Origin: Campylobacter mucosalis
GTDB lineage: Bacteria; Campylobacterota; Campylobacteria; Campylobacterales; Campylobacteraceae
Direction of reading: 5' to 3'
Length of the DNA stretch: 64,000 bases
NCBI RefSeq assembly: GCF_013372205.1
Contig: NZ_CP053831.1
Span: forward strand, 1,550,001 to 1,614,000
A program made the position numbers and the translations under genes. Positions 40,172 through 49,052 of this stretch are shown here, piece by piece. The number at the start of each line of letters is the position of its first letter. The stretch's first letter is position 1. The notes below the pieces were generated by a model. The model had not been told where the DNA came from, did not search any database, and worked only from the letters and a program-made list of their open reading frames with translations.

Positions 40172-41236
40172 TTAGCCGATTTGCGCTGCTACTTCTGCTG
40201 CAAAATCATCTACTTTTTTCTCCAAGCCATCGCCTAGCTCAAAGCGGACGTATTTTACGATTTCAATCTTGCCACCAAGCTCTTTTGACTTTTCAGCAAT
40301 AACTTGCTCAATCGTCTTTTTATCGTCCATTACATAAAACTGACCAAGAAGCGTTAGGCGTTGATCAAGCACGGTGTTATCAGAGTAAAATCTCTCGATC
40401 TTGCCAGGCATTATCTTATCCCAAATTTTCTCTGGTTTGCCCTCAGCTTTAAGCTCCTCTTTTATCATCTCCTGGGCTTTTGCAATAACAGCGTCAGTTA
40501 GCTGTAATCTACTTGCAAAAAGCGGAATATGATGAAGTGGCTTGCCAAGTCTTTTTAGCTCTTCATTCTCTTTTTCAAGCTCAGCTTTTAGTGCGATATA
40601 CTCTTTTTCTACAAAATCTCTATCAAGATCTTTGTAGCTTATAACGTCTGGTTTCATCGCAGCCGCGTGCATACATAAATTTCTAATAAAATCCTGTGCT
40701 TTTGTTGCAACTTCTGCACTCTCGCAAACTGCACCGATTAAAACACCAACGCGTCCGTTTGAGTGGACGTAGCCATTTACCACGCCTTTTGCGTCAGCTG
40801 TTATTGTTTCAAAGCGTCTAACAACTAAATTTTCGCCGATAGTTGCGATTTGACCTTTAAAATAATCTTCAAATTTTACGCCATTTATTGTGCTTACGCT
40901 TAGCTCTTCAACGCTTTTTATGCCGTTTGCCTGAATGTGAGCTGTTGTGTCTTTTGTAAGTGCTTGAAACTGAGCATTTTTAGCAACAAAATCAGTTTCT
41001 GAGTTTATCTCGCTGATTGTTGCTTGTTTGCATTTCTCGCACACTTCAACGCTAATAAGACCCTCGCTAGCAAGGCGATCGGCTTTTTTAGCAGCTTGAC
41101 CTAAGCCCTTTTCACGAAGCAGATCAATGGCTTTATCCATATCGCCGTTTGCTTCGCTTAAAGCCTTTTTGCAGTCCATCATACCAGCCCCGCTTCTCTC
41201 GCGAAGCTCTTTAACCATTTGTGCTGAAATTTCCAT
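40172..41236 (-). CDS. tsf: Elongation factor Ts
   Basis: Nucleotide exchange factor for EF-Tu. In 354 residues there is an N-terminal UBA-like domain (LRERSGAGMMDCKKAL, 11-26) and the EF-Tu-contacting TDFVAKN motif near 80-86. A CEKCKQ segment just before it contributes a CxxC, and a long C-terminal part holds the dimer-like subdomains. The start shares one base with the rpsB stop (TAATG). Confidence 0.95.
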   Translation of the reverse strand: MEISAQMVKELRERSGAGMMDCKKALSEANGDMDKAIDLLREKGLGQAAKKADRLASEGLISVEVCEKCKQATISEINSETDFVAKNAQFQALTKDTTAHIQANGIKSVEELSVSTINGVKFEDYFKGQIATIGENLVVRRFETITADAKGVVNGYVHSNGRVGVLIGAVCESAEVATKAQDFIRNLCMHAAAMKPDVISYKDLDRDFVEKEYIALKAELEKENEELKRLGKPLHHIPLFASRLQLTDAVIAKAQEMIKEELKAEGKPEKIWDKIMPGKIERFYSDNTVLDQRLTLLGQFYVMDDKKTIEQVIAEKSKELGGKIEIVKYVRFELGDGLEKKVDDFAAEVAAQIG

Positions 41237-42021
41237 TACTCATCATCCTCCGCAAAATCCTCTTCGCTCATAGCCTCAGCTAAAACTTTATCTTTTTCAT
41301 CTTGGCTTACCTCTTGTTTAGCTTCTAAGCCACCATCTTGTTCAAGTAGTGATTTACCTTCGTTGATAGCCTCAGCCATCTCTTGGCAGAAAAGCTGGAC
41401 TGAGCGGATAGCGTCATCGTTGCCCGGGATTGGGTAATCAACAACATCTGGATCACAGTTTGTGTCAATTGGTGCTACAACTGGAAGTTTTAAGCGATTT
41501 GCCTCTTGCACAGCGATTTTTTCTTTAACTGTATCAATAACAAATATCATATCAGGTAGGTTTTTCATATTTCTAATACCACCCAAAGTTGCGATTAGCT
41601 TCTCTTTTTTGCGGCGTAGCATTAGTGCTTCTTTTTTTGTTAGAAGGTTGATTGAGCCGTCTTCTTCCATAGTTTCTATTACTTCAAGTTTGCGGATTGA
41701 TTGGCGGATTGTTCCAAAGTTTGTCATCATACCACCTAACCAGCGATGATTTACGTAAGGCATGCCGCATTTTTCAGCGTATTCTTTAATTGCTTCAACA
41801 GCTTGTTTTTTGGTGCCAACAAATAATATTGTCTTGCCTTCAGCTGCCGCATCTTTGACTATATTATATGTATAGCGGAAGTAGCGGATAGTTTTTTGTA
41901 GATCTATAATATAGATACCTTTTCTCTCGCCAAAAATGAATTTTTTCATCTTTGGGTTCCATCTGCGTGTTTGGTGTCCGAAGTGAACGCCACACTCTAA
42001 CAAATCTCTCATAGTTACCAT
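41236..42021 (-). CDS. rpsB: Ribosomal protein S2
   Basis: Small-subunit protein S2, 261 residues. It has the signature [19 protein letters not shown] near 7-25 and the family block FVGTKKQA. The C-terminal 25 residues are acidic. The first ATG is chosen because AAGGAG is seven bases upstream. tsf follows with a one-base overlap. A structured leader of about 100 bases and a TATAAT box precede it. Confidence 0.96.
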   Translation of the reverse strand: MVTMRDLLECGVHFGHQTRRWNPKMKKFIFGERKGIYIIDLQKTIRYFRYTYNIVKDAAAEGKTILFVGTKKQAVEAIKEYAEKCGMPYVNHRWLGGMMTNFGTIRQSIRKLEVIETMEEDGSINLLTKKEALMLRRKKEKLIATLGGIRNMKNLPDMIFVIDTVKEKIAVQEANRLKLPVVAPIDTNCDPDVVDYPIPGNDDAIRSVQLFCQEMAEAINEGKSLLEQDGGLEAKQEVSQDEKDKVLAEAMSEEDFAEDDE

Positions 42022-42134
42022 TATGGTTCTCCTTGTGGGTCTGGCCCGAAATTTAGTTTTACCTCCACACCCATTAACGTTTAAAACGCAACCAAATTTA
42101 GGACTGGTGTGTGTGAAATAAGAGTTGGATTATA
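42022..42134 (-). promoter_or_regulatory. rpsB promoter and structured leader
   Basis: TATAAT lies at 42134-42129 on the minus strand, so the leader is about 100 bases. CACACC (42111-42106) can pair with GGTGTG (42071-42066), and a GGGCCAGACCC hairpin sits just before the ribosome site. S2 operons are autoregulated by S2 binding to the leader in other bacteria, so this may be such an element. The pairing is seen by eye only. Confidence 0.4.
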
Positions 42135-42177
42135 CTTAAATATTTATAAATTTAAGCTAAATTTTGGTTTATGAATA

Positions 42178-42197
42178 AAAGGGGCTCTCACCCCTTT
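42178..42197 (-). terminator. Terminator of chemoreceptor gene
   Basis: AAAGGGG and CCCCTTT form a 7-bp stem around a six-base loop, followed by TATT on the minus strand. It is directly downstream of the chemoreceptor stop codon and upstream of the rpsB promoter. Confidence 0.8.
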
Positions 42198-42199
42198 AA

Positions 42200-44191
42200 T
42201 TAGAATTTCTTCTTCCTAACCTCACTAACAATATCTTTAGCCATATTATCTACCTCAGCTGTTACTTCATTAGTTCTATTAGCTACTGATACATTTGCAC
42301 GTGTAAGGTTATCTATCTGAGCTACTGATTGATTTATCATATTTATGCCTTCAGCTTGCTCTTTTATTGATTCACTCATCTCATTGATTGATTGAGCTAG
42401 TACATTTGTATTTGCTTCTATCTCTCCAAGTGACTTTTGAGTTCTCTCAGCTAGTTTTCTTACTTCATCAGCAACAACAGCAAATCCACGTCCGTGTTCT
42501 CCTGCCCTTGCTGCTTCTATAGCAGCATTTAGTGCTAGTAGGTTTGTTTGGTCTGCTATATCTCTTATTATTGTTATTATGTTTTTAATCTCTTCAGATT
42601 GTCTTATAACATCTTGTGTCTTTTGAGATATGGCACTCATTGATGAGCTCATCTGTTCTACTGCTGCAGCACTCTCTTGTAAGCTATTTGCTTGGCTATT
42701 TGCTCCATCTGTTAGCTCTTTCATAGAATCACTTAGTATCTGAGCTTTTTGCTCTAATATTTCAGCTTTGTCTAGGTTGTCACGGAGCATTCCAGCTATT
42801 GCATCGCCTAATACATTTGTAACCTTTTCTACTTCACCTTTAGGATTATCTATCCTAGCTACAAAGTTTGAGCTTTTAAAGCTATCAAATACCTTTTGAA
42901 TTTCATTTAGGTCTGAACCTACTTTAGATTCAAGGGTGTCAAGCATTTTATTAAGAACGTTTTTAAGCTCTACTAGGCTTGGGTTAGCTGGGTTTTGTGT
43001 AATACGTGCTTTTAGATCTCCTCTGCCTATTGAGTCTGCTGTTGATACAGCACCAGATACTGCTTGTGCATCTTGTGCTGTTGAGTCTTGTATCTTTTTG
43101 ATGTTTTCATTTACTAGGTTGCCCATTACTCCAAATTCATCTTTGGTGCTTACTTTTATAAGTGAAGGCTCTTTTATCTCATAGTTTAGGAATTTAAAGA
43201 ATGAGTTTAAGCCGTCTGTGATGTTGCCTAGGGGTTTTAAAAAATAGCTAACCGCAAAAACTAAAATTCCAACTATTAAAACTATAAATATCGTAGAAAA
43301 CAAAGCCTGGTCGCGTAAAACAGTATTTAGCGTATCGTTATAGTCACTAAGCTCATTTGCTGAGCAAACTAGCCAATCAGCAACGCCATATTTCTTACAA
43401 GCACCGACTTTTTCGATACCGCCATACTCAAATCTAAATGATTTTTCGCCGTTTTGGTTATATCCATTTACCCAAATATCAACGGCGTCTTTTGCTGGTT
43501 TTGAGTCAGACATTATAAGCTTTGGATTTGGATGATAAACCAAATTTCTACTTGCAACATCAACCATAATCACTATACCAGTTGGACTATCTTTCATCTT
43601 AATTAGCGTCTGCCCAAGCCCGCTAAGATCTATATCTGAGCCAACTACGCCAACCATTTTGCCATTTATAACAACTTGCTTTACAAAACTAGCAACTATT
43701 TTTCCACTTGTGCTCTCTGGATATGGCTTAGTAGCAGTAACCTTATCTGCTTTAGCCTGCTTAAACCAACCACGATTTCTTGCATCATAATTTTCATTTT
43801 CCCCAATAAACTCAAATTTTGGATCAATACCGCCTTTATCAAAATAGGCATTTATCAAAGATCCATCATCTGCAAAGCCAATAAATAAAGCATCGATACT
43901 TGTAGCAGTAATAAGATCTGTAAATTTAGCCTTTAAAGCCTCTCTATCTTGTATTAATTCTGGATTTTTTTGCAGGTAATTAACAAGCTTTTCAACTGCC
44001 ATTACTCTAGTTTTGGCATACTCTTCGATGAAAATTTCAGCCGAGCGAGTGATCGACTCCTTTGACGTTTCAGACATTCCTATCATCGCCATATTTGTCT
44101 CTTTGTAGCTTAAAAACGAGAATATCACAAACGACGACGCTAGTAAAGCGAGTATAATAACGGCAATTTTATTTGCAACTTTTTTCAACAT
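42200..44191 (-). CDS. Methyl-accepting chemotaxis protein (dCACHE), poly-G promoter
   Basis: A 663-residue transmembrane chemoreceptor. A signal-anchor helix (about 10-30) is followed by a periplasmic double-CACHE domain (about 40-280), a second membrane helix (about 288-312), a HAMP-like region and a signalling domain. The signalling tip is [20 protein letters not shown]. In the CACHE domain the R-x-R-x-W, Tyr and Asp pattern ([19 protein letters not shown]) resembles amino-acid-sensing receptors. The start is the ATG with AAGGAG upstream; an upstream ATG inside the G tract is not credible. A G(10) tract lies against its TATAAT box. Confidence 0.9.
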   Translation of the reverse strand: MLKKVANKIAVIILALLASSFVIFSFLSYKETNMAMIGMSETSKESITRSAEIFIEEYAKTRVMAVEKLVNYLQKNPELIQDREALKAKFTDLITATSIDALFIGFADDGSLINAYFDKGGIDPKFEFIGENENYDARNRGWFKQAKADKVTATKPYPESTSGKIVASFVKQVVINGKMVGVVGSDIDLSGLGQTLIKMKDSPTGIVIMVDVASRNLVYHPNPKLIMSDSKPAKDAVDIWVNGYNQNGEKSFRFEYGGIEKVGACKKYGVADWLVCSANELSDYNDTLNTVLRDQALFSTIFIVLIVGILVFAVSYFLKPLGNITDGLNSFFKFLNYEIKEPSLIKVSTKDEFGVMGNLVNENIKKIQDSTAQDAQAVSGAVSTADSIGRGDLKARITQNPANPSLVELKNVLNKMLDTLESKVGSDLNEIQKVFDSFKSSNFVARIDNPKGEVEKVTNVLGDAIAGMLRDNLDKAEILEQKAQILSDSMKELTDGANSQANSLQESAAAVEQMSSSMSAISQKTQDVIRQSEEIKNIITIIRDIADQTNLLALNAAIEAARAGEHGRGFAVVADEVRKLAERTQKSLGEIEANTNVLAQSINEMSESIKEQAEGINMINQSVAQIDNLTRANVSVANRTNEVTAEVDNMAKDIVSEVRKKKF

Positions 44192-44221
44192 TTGCTCTCC
44201 TTTTGTTATAATTTTAAGGCA

Positions 44222-44237
44222 ATTATACCCCCCCCCC
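44222..44237 (-). promoter_or_regulatory. Chemoreceptor promoter with poly-G(10) next to -10 box
   Basis: On the minus strand ten G residues (44237-44228) run straight into TATAAT (44227-44222). Transcription would start near 44215, giving a 24-base leader that holds AAGGAGAG and the ATG. The tract sits in the -10/-35 spacer, so changes in its length would alter promoter geometry, as known for porA of Neisseria meningitidis. If the gene is also read from upstream genes, the tract would be within mRNA. Confidence 0.7.
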
Positions 44238-44251
44238 ATATTAAATACAGC

Positions 44252-45238
44252 TTATTTTACAAAGTAGTTTTGTGCTATGGCTTTATCTTCAAATGGTGTT
44301 AGTTTAAACTCAAAATTTGCTATTTTTACTAGATACTCTTTATCTTTATAGGCTTTTGTATAGGTTAATGCCAAACGTCCCGCAAACTCCATATCTGCCG
44401 TGCTTGCATTAGCACTTAAAAAACTTACAGCTCCTACAATATCATCATCAAATTTTATTTGGTTAAATTTATCGTTTGGGTTAGTTAGTAAAGCATTATT
44501 ATCCGCTTCATCTCTACCGATAATGAGCTTTGCGCCGTCTTTTAGCCTTAAATGCCTACCCAGCTTTAGCCAAGTGACATCAATATCTCGCATATCTTTA
44601 TCAAATTTCAAATACTCTTTTATCTTTACTGCAAAGCTTTCAATCGTGAGCAAACAGCCACCACCAGGCGTGGCATAGTCATCAAGCCCATAACTTTTTG
44701 CAAGTGCGAGTTGTGGCTTTCTGTCACGACCGCTAATGTCAAGGAGCTTTTGCCTATCCACCCAACCCTCACGCTCAGGCTTTGTAGGTGGCAAGAGCTT
44801 AGCACACATGGGACGCAAGACAAGCTCATCTTTATCATCGGCTAGTTTTCTTACTTGATTTAACGCCTCTTTTCGCTGACTCATCGGGCGTTGTCCCAAA
44901 ACTTCGCCGGTGATGATAAAACTGGCATTTTCATCTTTTAGCATAGAGAGTGCGACATTAAACATATATCCGTGACAGTCAATACAAGGGTTAAACTGCT
45001 TTCCGTAGCCGTATTTTGGGTTAAACAAAACATCTTGAAGGTATTTGTTTCTAACATCTACAACTTTAAAACCAGCTCCAACAAGTCCGGCTCTACGCTT
45101 TAGGGTTGAAATTTTATCCATATCAACGCCAAATCCAGTATCAAAATACAAGGCGACAACCTCTATGCCTTGATCAACTATTAACTTCATAGCGAGCATA
45201 CTATCAAGCCCACCACTAAAAAGTGCTAATGCTTTCAT
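44252..45238 (-). CDS. PP-loop ATPase, MnmA/ThiI-like
   Basis: A 328-residue ATP-pyrophosphatase with the N-terminal PP-loop SGGLDS at 8-13. CIDCH near 85-89, a second Cys at about 199 (GGGCLL) and a Ser-Gln-Arg-Lys segment recall tRNA thiolases such as MnmA. The C-terminal 130 residues do not match MnmA, and its tRNA target is unknown. Its ATG overlaps the dnaG stop (ATGA). C. jejuni has an ortholog-like gene near aroC/rnc, from memory. Confidence 0.7.
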   Translation of the reverse strand: MKALALFSGGLDSMLAMKLIVDQGIEVVALYFDTGFGVDMDKISTLKRRAGLVGAGFKVVDVRNKYLQDVLFNPKYGYGKQFNPCIDCHGYMFNVALSMLKDENASFIITGEVLGQRPMSQRKEALNQVRKLADDKDELVLRPMCAKLLPPTKPEREGWVDRQKLLDISGRDRKPQLALAKSYGLDDYATPGGGCLLTIESFAVKIKEYLKFDKDMRDIDVTWLKLGRHLRLKDGAKLIIGRDEADNNALLTNPNDKFNQIKFDDDIVGAVSFLSANASTADMEFAGRLALTYTKAYKDKEYLVKIANFEFKLTPFEDKAIAQNYFVK

Positions 45239-46893
45239 ATTTTCCTTTTTAATTCAAGTATTATTTGCGTAATTAGCTCAAGTTTTTCTAGCTTATCAGC
45301 CAAATTTGAGTTTTTTATATCCTGCTGCATTTTTTCGTAGTATTTTAGCTTTAAATTTATAAGAGCCTTTTGAAATTTCGCCTCATCATCTATAAGTTTT
45401 GCACTCTCATCAAGCTCAAGCTCACGAAGTATGATGTCACTTCCATCAGCTTTTGGAGAAAATACAGCCTTAAAGAAATTCTCGTGGTTTAAAAAGTATT
45501 TGTGCGTGATATCTTGAGATATTAGCTCTTGTTTGAAATTTGCATTTGCCATTATGCTTTTTAGTATGCAAAGCTCTAAGATGTCCTTTTTCATCGCCTG
45601 TGTCGGCAAATTTCTCTCTTTGTAAATTTTAGGAGAAAAGCTCATTTGGCTTTTTAACCCGCCTAAATTTAAAGAGCTAACATCTATATTTAGCAAACTC
45701 GCCACAAGCGGAGCATAGCTTGATGCGATTACGGCTTTAAGCGACTTTGTGTAAGCTAAAATTTCATCTAGGCACTTTTGCTTTTGTATAGGACGAGAAA
45801 GATCGTAACTTTTAGCTATATGACGGATATAAAACTCGCCTATCTCAACGCCTGAGCTAAAAAGAGCTTTTAAATAATCAATCTTTCCTGCAAATACCAT
45901 ATCAGCCGGATCCGCCCCGCCGTCTATGATGACCACACTAGCGTCTATCTCGTTTAAGCTAAGCAAATGTGCTGACCTAACGGCTGCATTTATGCCCGCA
46001 CTATCTCCATCAAAGCAAAGCACGATACTAGCCTCATCGCGTTTTAAAATAGGCAGGTGTTTTTGTGTAAGTGCCGTTCCAAGCACGGCAACAGCGTTAT
46101 CAAAACCAGCATAATGAAGCATAATAACATCTAAATAGCCCTCTGTGATAATCATCTGCTTTTTTTGCGCGATACTTCTTCGTGCCAAATGATAACCATA
46201 AAGAAGTCTTGATTTGTCAAAAAGGTTTGATTGTGGGCTGTTTATATATTTTGCAGGATGATCTGAAATAGTCCTTCCGCCAAACCCCACAAGACGTGTG
46301 GTGTGAGAGTAGATAGGAAACGTTATGCGATGAGAAAAACTCGCGTAAATTCCACGCTCATTTTGCTTTACTATGCCAACCTCAAGCGCCTCTTTTGGCT
46401 CTATTTTGTCATTTTCAAGTAGCCTAATGGTCTTTAGCCCATCATCAGCCCAGCCAAGCTCAAATTTCTCTATCATAGCGTCGTTTATACCGCGAGAGTA
46501 AAGGTAGTTTAATGCGTCCTTGTTTTTAAAAAGATCGGCTCTATACATAGCATTTACATTTTCTAAAATATGTTTGTTCTCTTTTTTCTCTGCCATATCT
46601 GCGGTATAAGAGAGCGTGAAATTTGCAATACTGGCGACCTTTTCTACTGCTTCTGGATAGCTTATCTTTTCATAGTCCATTACAAATTTTATCGCGTCTC
46701 CACCGGCCTTACACGAAAAGCAGTGGTAAAACTGCTTTTGTGGATTTATGCTCATACTTGGATTTTTATCATCGTGAAACGGACAAACGCACTTAAAATT
46801 TGAACCCATTTTCTTAACAGGCACATAGTGGCTTATAATATCAACAATATCGATAGTGTCTTTTAATTTTTGTATACTACTAGCTTCAATCAT
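45235..46893 (-). CDS. dnaG: DNA primase DnaG, apparently leaderless
   Basis: Makes RNA primers at the replication fork. The 552 residues have an N-terminal CHC2 zinc finger (CPFHDDKNPS to CFSCKAGGD, about 37-63), the catalytic core with TOPRIM motifs (ITEGYLDV near 246-253 and DGDSAG near 293-298), and a short helicase-binding C-terminus. The start is the ATG at 46893. TATAAT ends eight bases before it and no ribosome site exists, so the mRNA probably begins at the start codon. The TTG two codons upstream lies inside the promoter. Confidence 0.92.
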   Translation of the reverse strand: MIEASSIQKLKDTIDIVDIISHYVPVKKMGSNFKCVCPFHDDKNPSMSINPQKQFYHCFSCKAGGDAIKFVMDYEKISYPEAVEKVASIANFTLSYTADMAEKKENKHILENVNAMYRADLFKNKDALNYLYSRGINDAMIEKFELGWADDGLKTIRLLENDKIEPKEALEVGIVKQNERGIYASFSHRITFPIYSHTTRLVGFGGRTISDHPAKYINSPQSNLFDKSRLLYGYHLARRSIAQKKQMIITEGYLDVIMLHYAGFDNAVAVLGTALTQKHLPILKRDEASIVLCFDGDSAGINAAVRSAHLLSLNEIDASVVIIDGGADPADMVFAGKIDYLKALFSSGVEIGEFYIRHIAKSYDLSRPIQKQKCLDEILAYTKSLKAVIASSYAPLVASLLNIDVSSLNLGGLKSQMSFSPKIYKERNLPTQAMKKDILELCILKSIMANANFKQELISQDITHKYFLNHENFFKAVFSPKADGSDIILRELELDESAKLIDDEAKFQKALINLKLKYYEKMQQDIKNSNLADKLEKLELITQIILELKRKI

Positions 46894-46900
46894 AAGCAAG

Positions 46901-46924
46901 ATTATACAATCATTTGGTTATAAT
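46901..46924. promoter_or_regulatory. Back-to-back promoters for dnaG and LapB-like gene
   Basis: On the minus strand, TATAAT at 46906-46901 faces dnaG; on the plus strand, TATAAT at 46919-46924 faces the TPR gene. Only 12 bases separate the two -10 boxes, so RNA polymerase cannot occupy both at once, which predicts mutual exclusion. Confidence 0.6.
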
Positions 46925-46951
46925 GAGCTAAAAATAAGCAAGAGTTGTGAT

Positions 46952-47977
46952 ATGGATATATTTTTTATAGAGCATAGAGATCCTATTTTTGGGCTTGTCG
47001 TGCTTTTTGCTATTATTTTTATGATAGCGGTTTTAAGCTACGTTTGGGGTATTTTTAAGGGCAAAGATGAAAAACGCCAGATAGAGAAGTTTATAAAAAA
47101 ATTTGAGAATTTAAACGCACTAAGTATCGAGCATAAAAATTTACTACAAAATCTCGATATAGACGCACAAAGTTTAAATTTACTGGGTCTTACATTTTCT
47201 AAAAATGGCGACTTTGAAAAAGCCATAAGTATCTACATAATCGCACTTGAAAAGGTAAAAAATAAAGCAGAAAAAGAGCTTATTTTAACCGAGCTTGGAC
47301 AGGTGTATTTTAAGGCTGGATTTTTACAAAATTCTATGGACGTTTTTTTAAAATCAGTCGAGATAAGCCCTAGAAATGCCATAGCTTTGCGGTTTTTAAC
47401 TATGATAGATGAGAAACTAAAACGCTATGATGACGCGTTAGAAACGCTTATGGCACTAAATGAGCTAGGCGTTGATGTAAGGGCGAACGAAGCATATATA
47501 AATGCACTTAAAATTTTAGATGATAAAAGCATAGAGCCAAAAGAGAAAATAGCTAAAATTTTAGAGTTTCAAGGCGACTTCGAGCTTGTAAAACGTATGT
47601 GTATGCAAGTTTACATAAGGCAAGGCATAAGCCTAAATAATCTACCGCAATTTCCACGCCTAAGCGACGCGATAGATCTGTTATACTCTCAAGAAAATGC
47701 CGTAAATTTAAAAGATGGCGAGTATCACGCGCTATTTTACGCAAAAGGCGTAGTAGACGAGCCTAAAGAGATAAAAAGCTTTGAGCTAAATGTTATTAAA
47801 ATTTTAAAAGATAGCGGTTTTAATAAAGCCCAGCTTAGCTTTAGCTATGTTTGCAAACACTGCAAAAACTCATTTCCTATGCATTTTTACAGATGTCCAA
47901 TGTGTCACGAACTAGGTAGCGTAAGCATAATACCTAACATAACAGAAAAACCAAATGAAAACAATATGCCTTTTTAG
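46952..47977 (+). CDS. LapB/YciM-like TPR protein with C-terminal zinc ribbon
   Basis: A 341-residue protein. It has an N-terminal membrane anchor (about 12-33), tetratricopeptide helices (about 60-260), and a C-terminal rubredoxin-like knuckle, CKHC then CPMC spaced by eleven residues. This order matches LapB (YciM), the membrane-tethered TPR protein that controls LpxC turnover by FtsH in E. coli. The function here is inferred from architecture. The start is placed at ATG 46952 because an earlier in-frame ATG lies inside dnaG and upstream of the promoter. It overlaps rnhA by 23 bases. Confidence 0.8.
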   Translation: MDIFFIEHRDPIFGLVVLFAIIFMIAVLSYVWGIFKGKDEKRQIEKFIKKFENLNALSIEHKNLLQNLDIDAQSLNLLGLTFSKNGDFEKAISIYIIALEKVKNKAEKELILTELGQVYFKAGFLQNSMDVFLKSVEISPRNAIALRFLTMIDEKLKRYDDALETLMALNELGVDVRANEAYINALKILDDKSIEPKEKIAKILEFQGDFELVKRMCMQVYIRQGISLNNLPQFPRLSDAIDLLYSQENAVNLKDGEYHALFYAKGVVDEPKEIKSFELNVIKILKDSGFNKAQLSFSYVCKHCKNSFPMHFYRCPMCHELGSVSIIPNITEKPNENNMPF

Positions 47978-48386
47978 TGACGGCTCTTGTCTAAATAATC
48001 CAGGGCCTGGTGGCTGGGCTTGTATATTAGAGTTTCGTGGTGTAATAAAAGAGCTAAGTGGCGGCCAGGCAGATACTACAAATAACCAAATGGAGCTACG
48101 TGCCGTCATAGAGGGGCTAAGGGTGCTTAAAGAGCCTTGCGAAGTTAGACTTTATACAGATAGCTCGTATGTTGCAAATTCCATTAACGAGTGGTTACCT
48201 GGTTGGGTAAATAAAAATTTTAAAAACGTAAAAAATGTGGAGCTTTGGCAGGAGTTTTTAGAAATTTCAAAACCACACAAAATTATAGCTACGTGGGTAA
48301 AAGCTCACAATGGACATCCGCAAAATGAGCGTTGCGATGAATTAGCTAGAGCAGAGGCGAGTAAAATACAACAAGGCAAAATATGA
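47955..48386 (+). CDS. rnhA: Ribonuclease HI
   Basis: Cleaves RNA in RNA-DNA hybrids, for instance Okazaki primers. In 143 residues the catalytic carboxylates are in FSDGSC (D9), MELRA (E47), YTDSSY (D69) and NERCDELA (D131). Its start lies in the end of the TPR gene and its stop overlaps rnc by 4 bases. The pairing with dnaG across the divergent promoter and with rnc fits a nucleic-acid cluster. Confidence 0.95.
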   Translation: MKTICLFSDGSCLNNPGPGGWACILEFRGVIKELSGGQADTTNNQMELRAVIEGLRVLKEPCEVRLYTDSSYVANSINEWLPGWVNKNFKNVKNVELWQEFLEISKPHKIIATWVKAHNGHPQNERCDELARAEASKIQQGKI

Positions 48387-49045
48387 AAGAGCTAGAAGAA
48401 AAATTAAATTACAAATTTGAAAATATCAAAATTTTAAAAGAGGCACTCACACACAAAAGCTCAAAAATGCCATACAACAACGAACGGCTTGAATTTTTAG
48501 GCGACGCGGTTATGGATTTGATAGTTGGAGAGTATCTGTTTAAAAAATTTAGCAAAATTCCAGAGGGCGACCTTAGTAAATTGCGTGCTGCTTTGGTAAA
48601 TGAAAAGAGTTTTGCGACACTTGCAAATGCACTAAATTTAGGCAAATTTATCGAGTTATCAATGTCTGAAGAAAATAATGGTGGCAGAAAAAAACCTAGC
48701 ATTTTAAGCGACGCTTTTGAGGCTTTAATGGGGGCTATATATCTTGAAGCTGGGCTTGATAAGGTTAGAGATATAGGCGTTGGTTTGCTTGAGCAGTGCT
48801 TTCCAAAAATCGACTTTTTAAACCTTGTGCAAGATTATAAAACAAAACTGCAAGAGATAACTCAAGCAAGTCTTGGAACTACGCCAAATTACGAACTTGT
48901 AAGAAGCTTTGGTCCAGATCACAAAAAAGAGTTTGAGATAGCACTTTTGCTCAATGGACGTGAAATCTCACGAGCGATTGGCAACTCAAAAAAAGAGGCA
49001 CAGCAACTTGCAGCTAAAATCGCAATAGAAAAAATAAAAAAATAG
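48383..49045 (+). CDS. rnc: Ribonuclease III
   Basis: Double-strand-specific endonuclease that processes rRNA precursors and structured mRNA. The 220 residues include the signature [13 protein letters not shown] (about 36-48), a second catalytic block [13 protein letters not shown] (about 113-125), and a C-terminal dsRNA-binding domain (about 150-220). Its natural substrates would include the long inverted repeat and hairpins in the rRNA spacers of this window. ATGA overlap with rnhA. Confidence 0.95.
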   Translation: MKELEEKLNYKFENIKILKEALTHKSSKMPYNNERLEFLGDAVMDLIVGEYLFKKFSKIPEGDLSKLRAALVNEKSFATLANALNLGKFIELSMSEENNGGRKKPSILSDAFEALMGAIYLEAGLDKVRDIGVGLLEQCFPKIDFLNLVQDYKTKLQEITQASLGTTPNYELVRSFGPDHKKEFEIALLLNGREISRAIGNSKKEAQQLAAKIAIEKIKK

Positions 49046-49052
49046 GGCTAAA

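Noticed and set aside
44192-44239. Upstream ATG in the poly-G tract as chemoreceptor start
   Set aside because: It has no ribosome site, lies upstream of the predicted transcription start, and adds 16 residues with no family match; the ATG at 44191 has AAGGAG.
46856-46951. Upstream start for the LapB-like gene
   Set aside because: It would overlap dnaG and include the promoter region; the hydrophobic anchor begins after ATG 46952.
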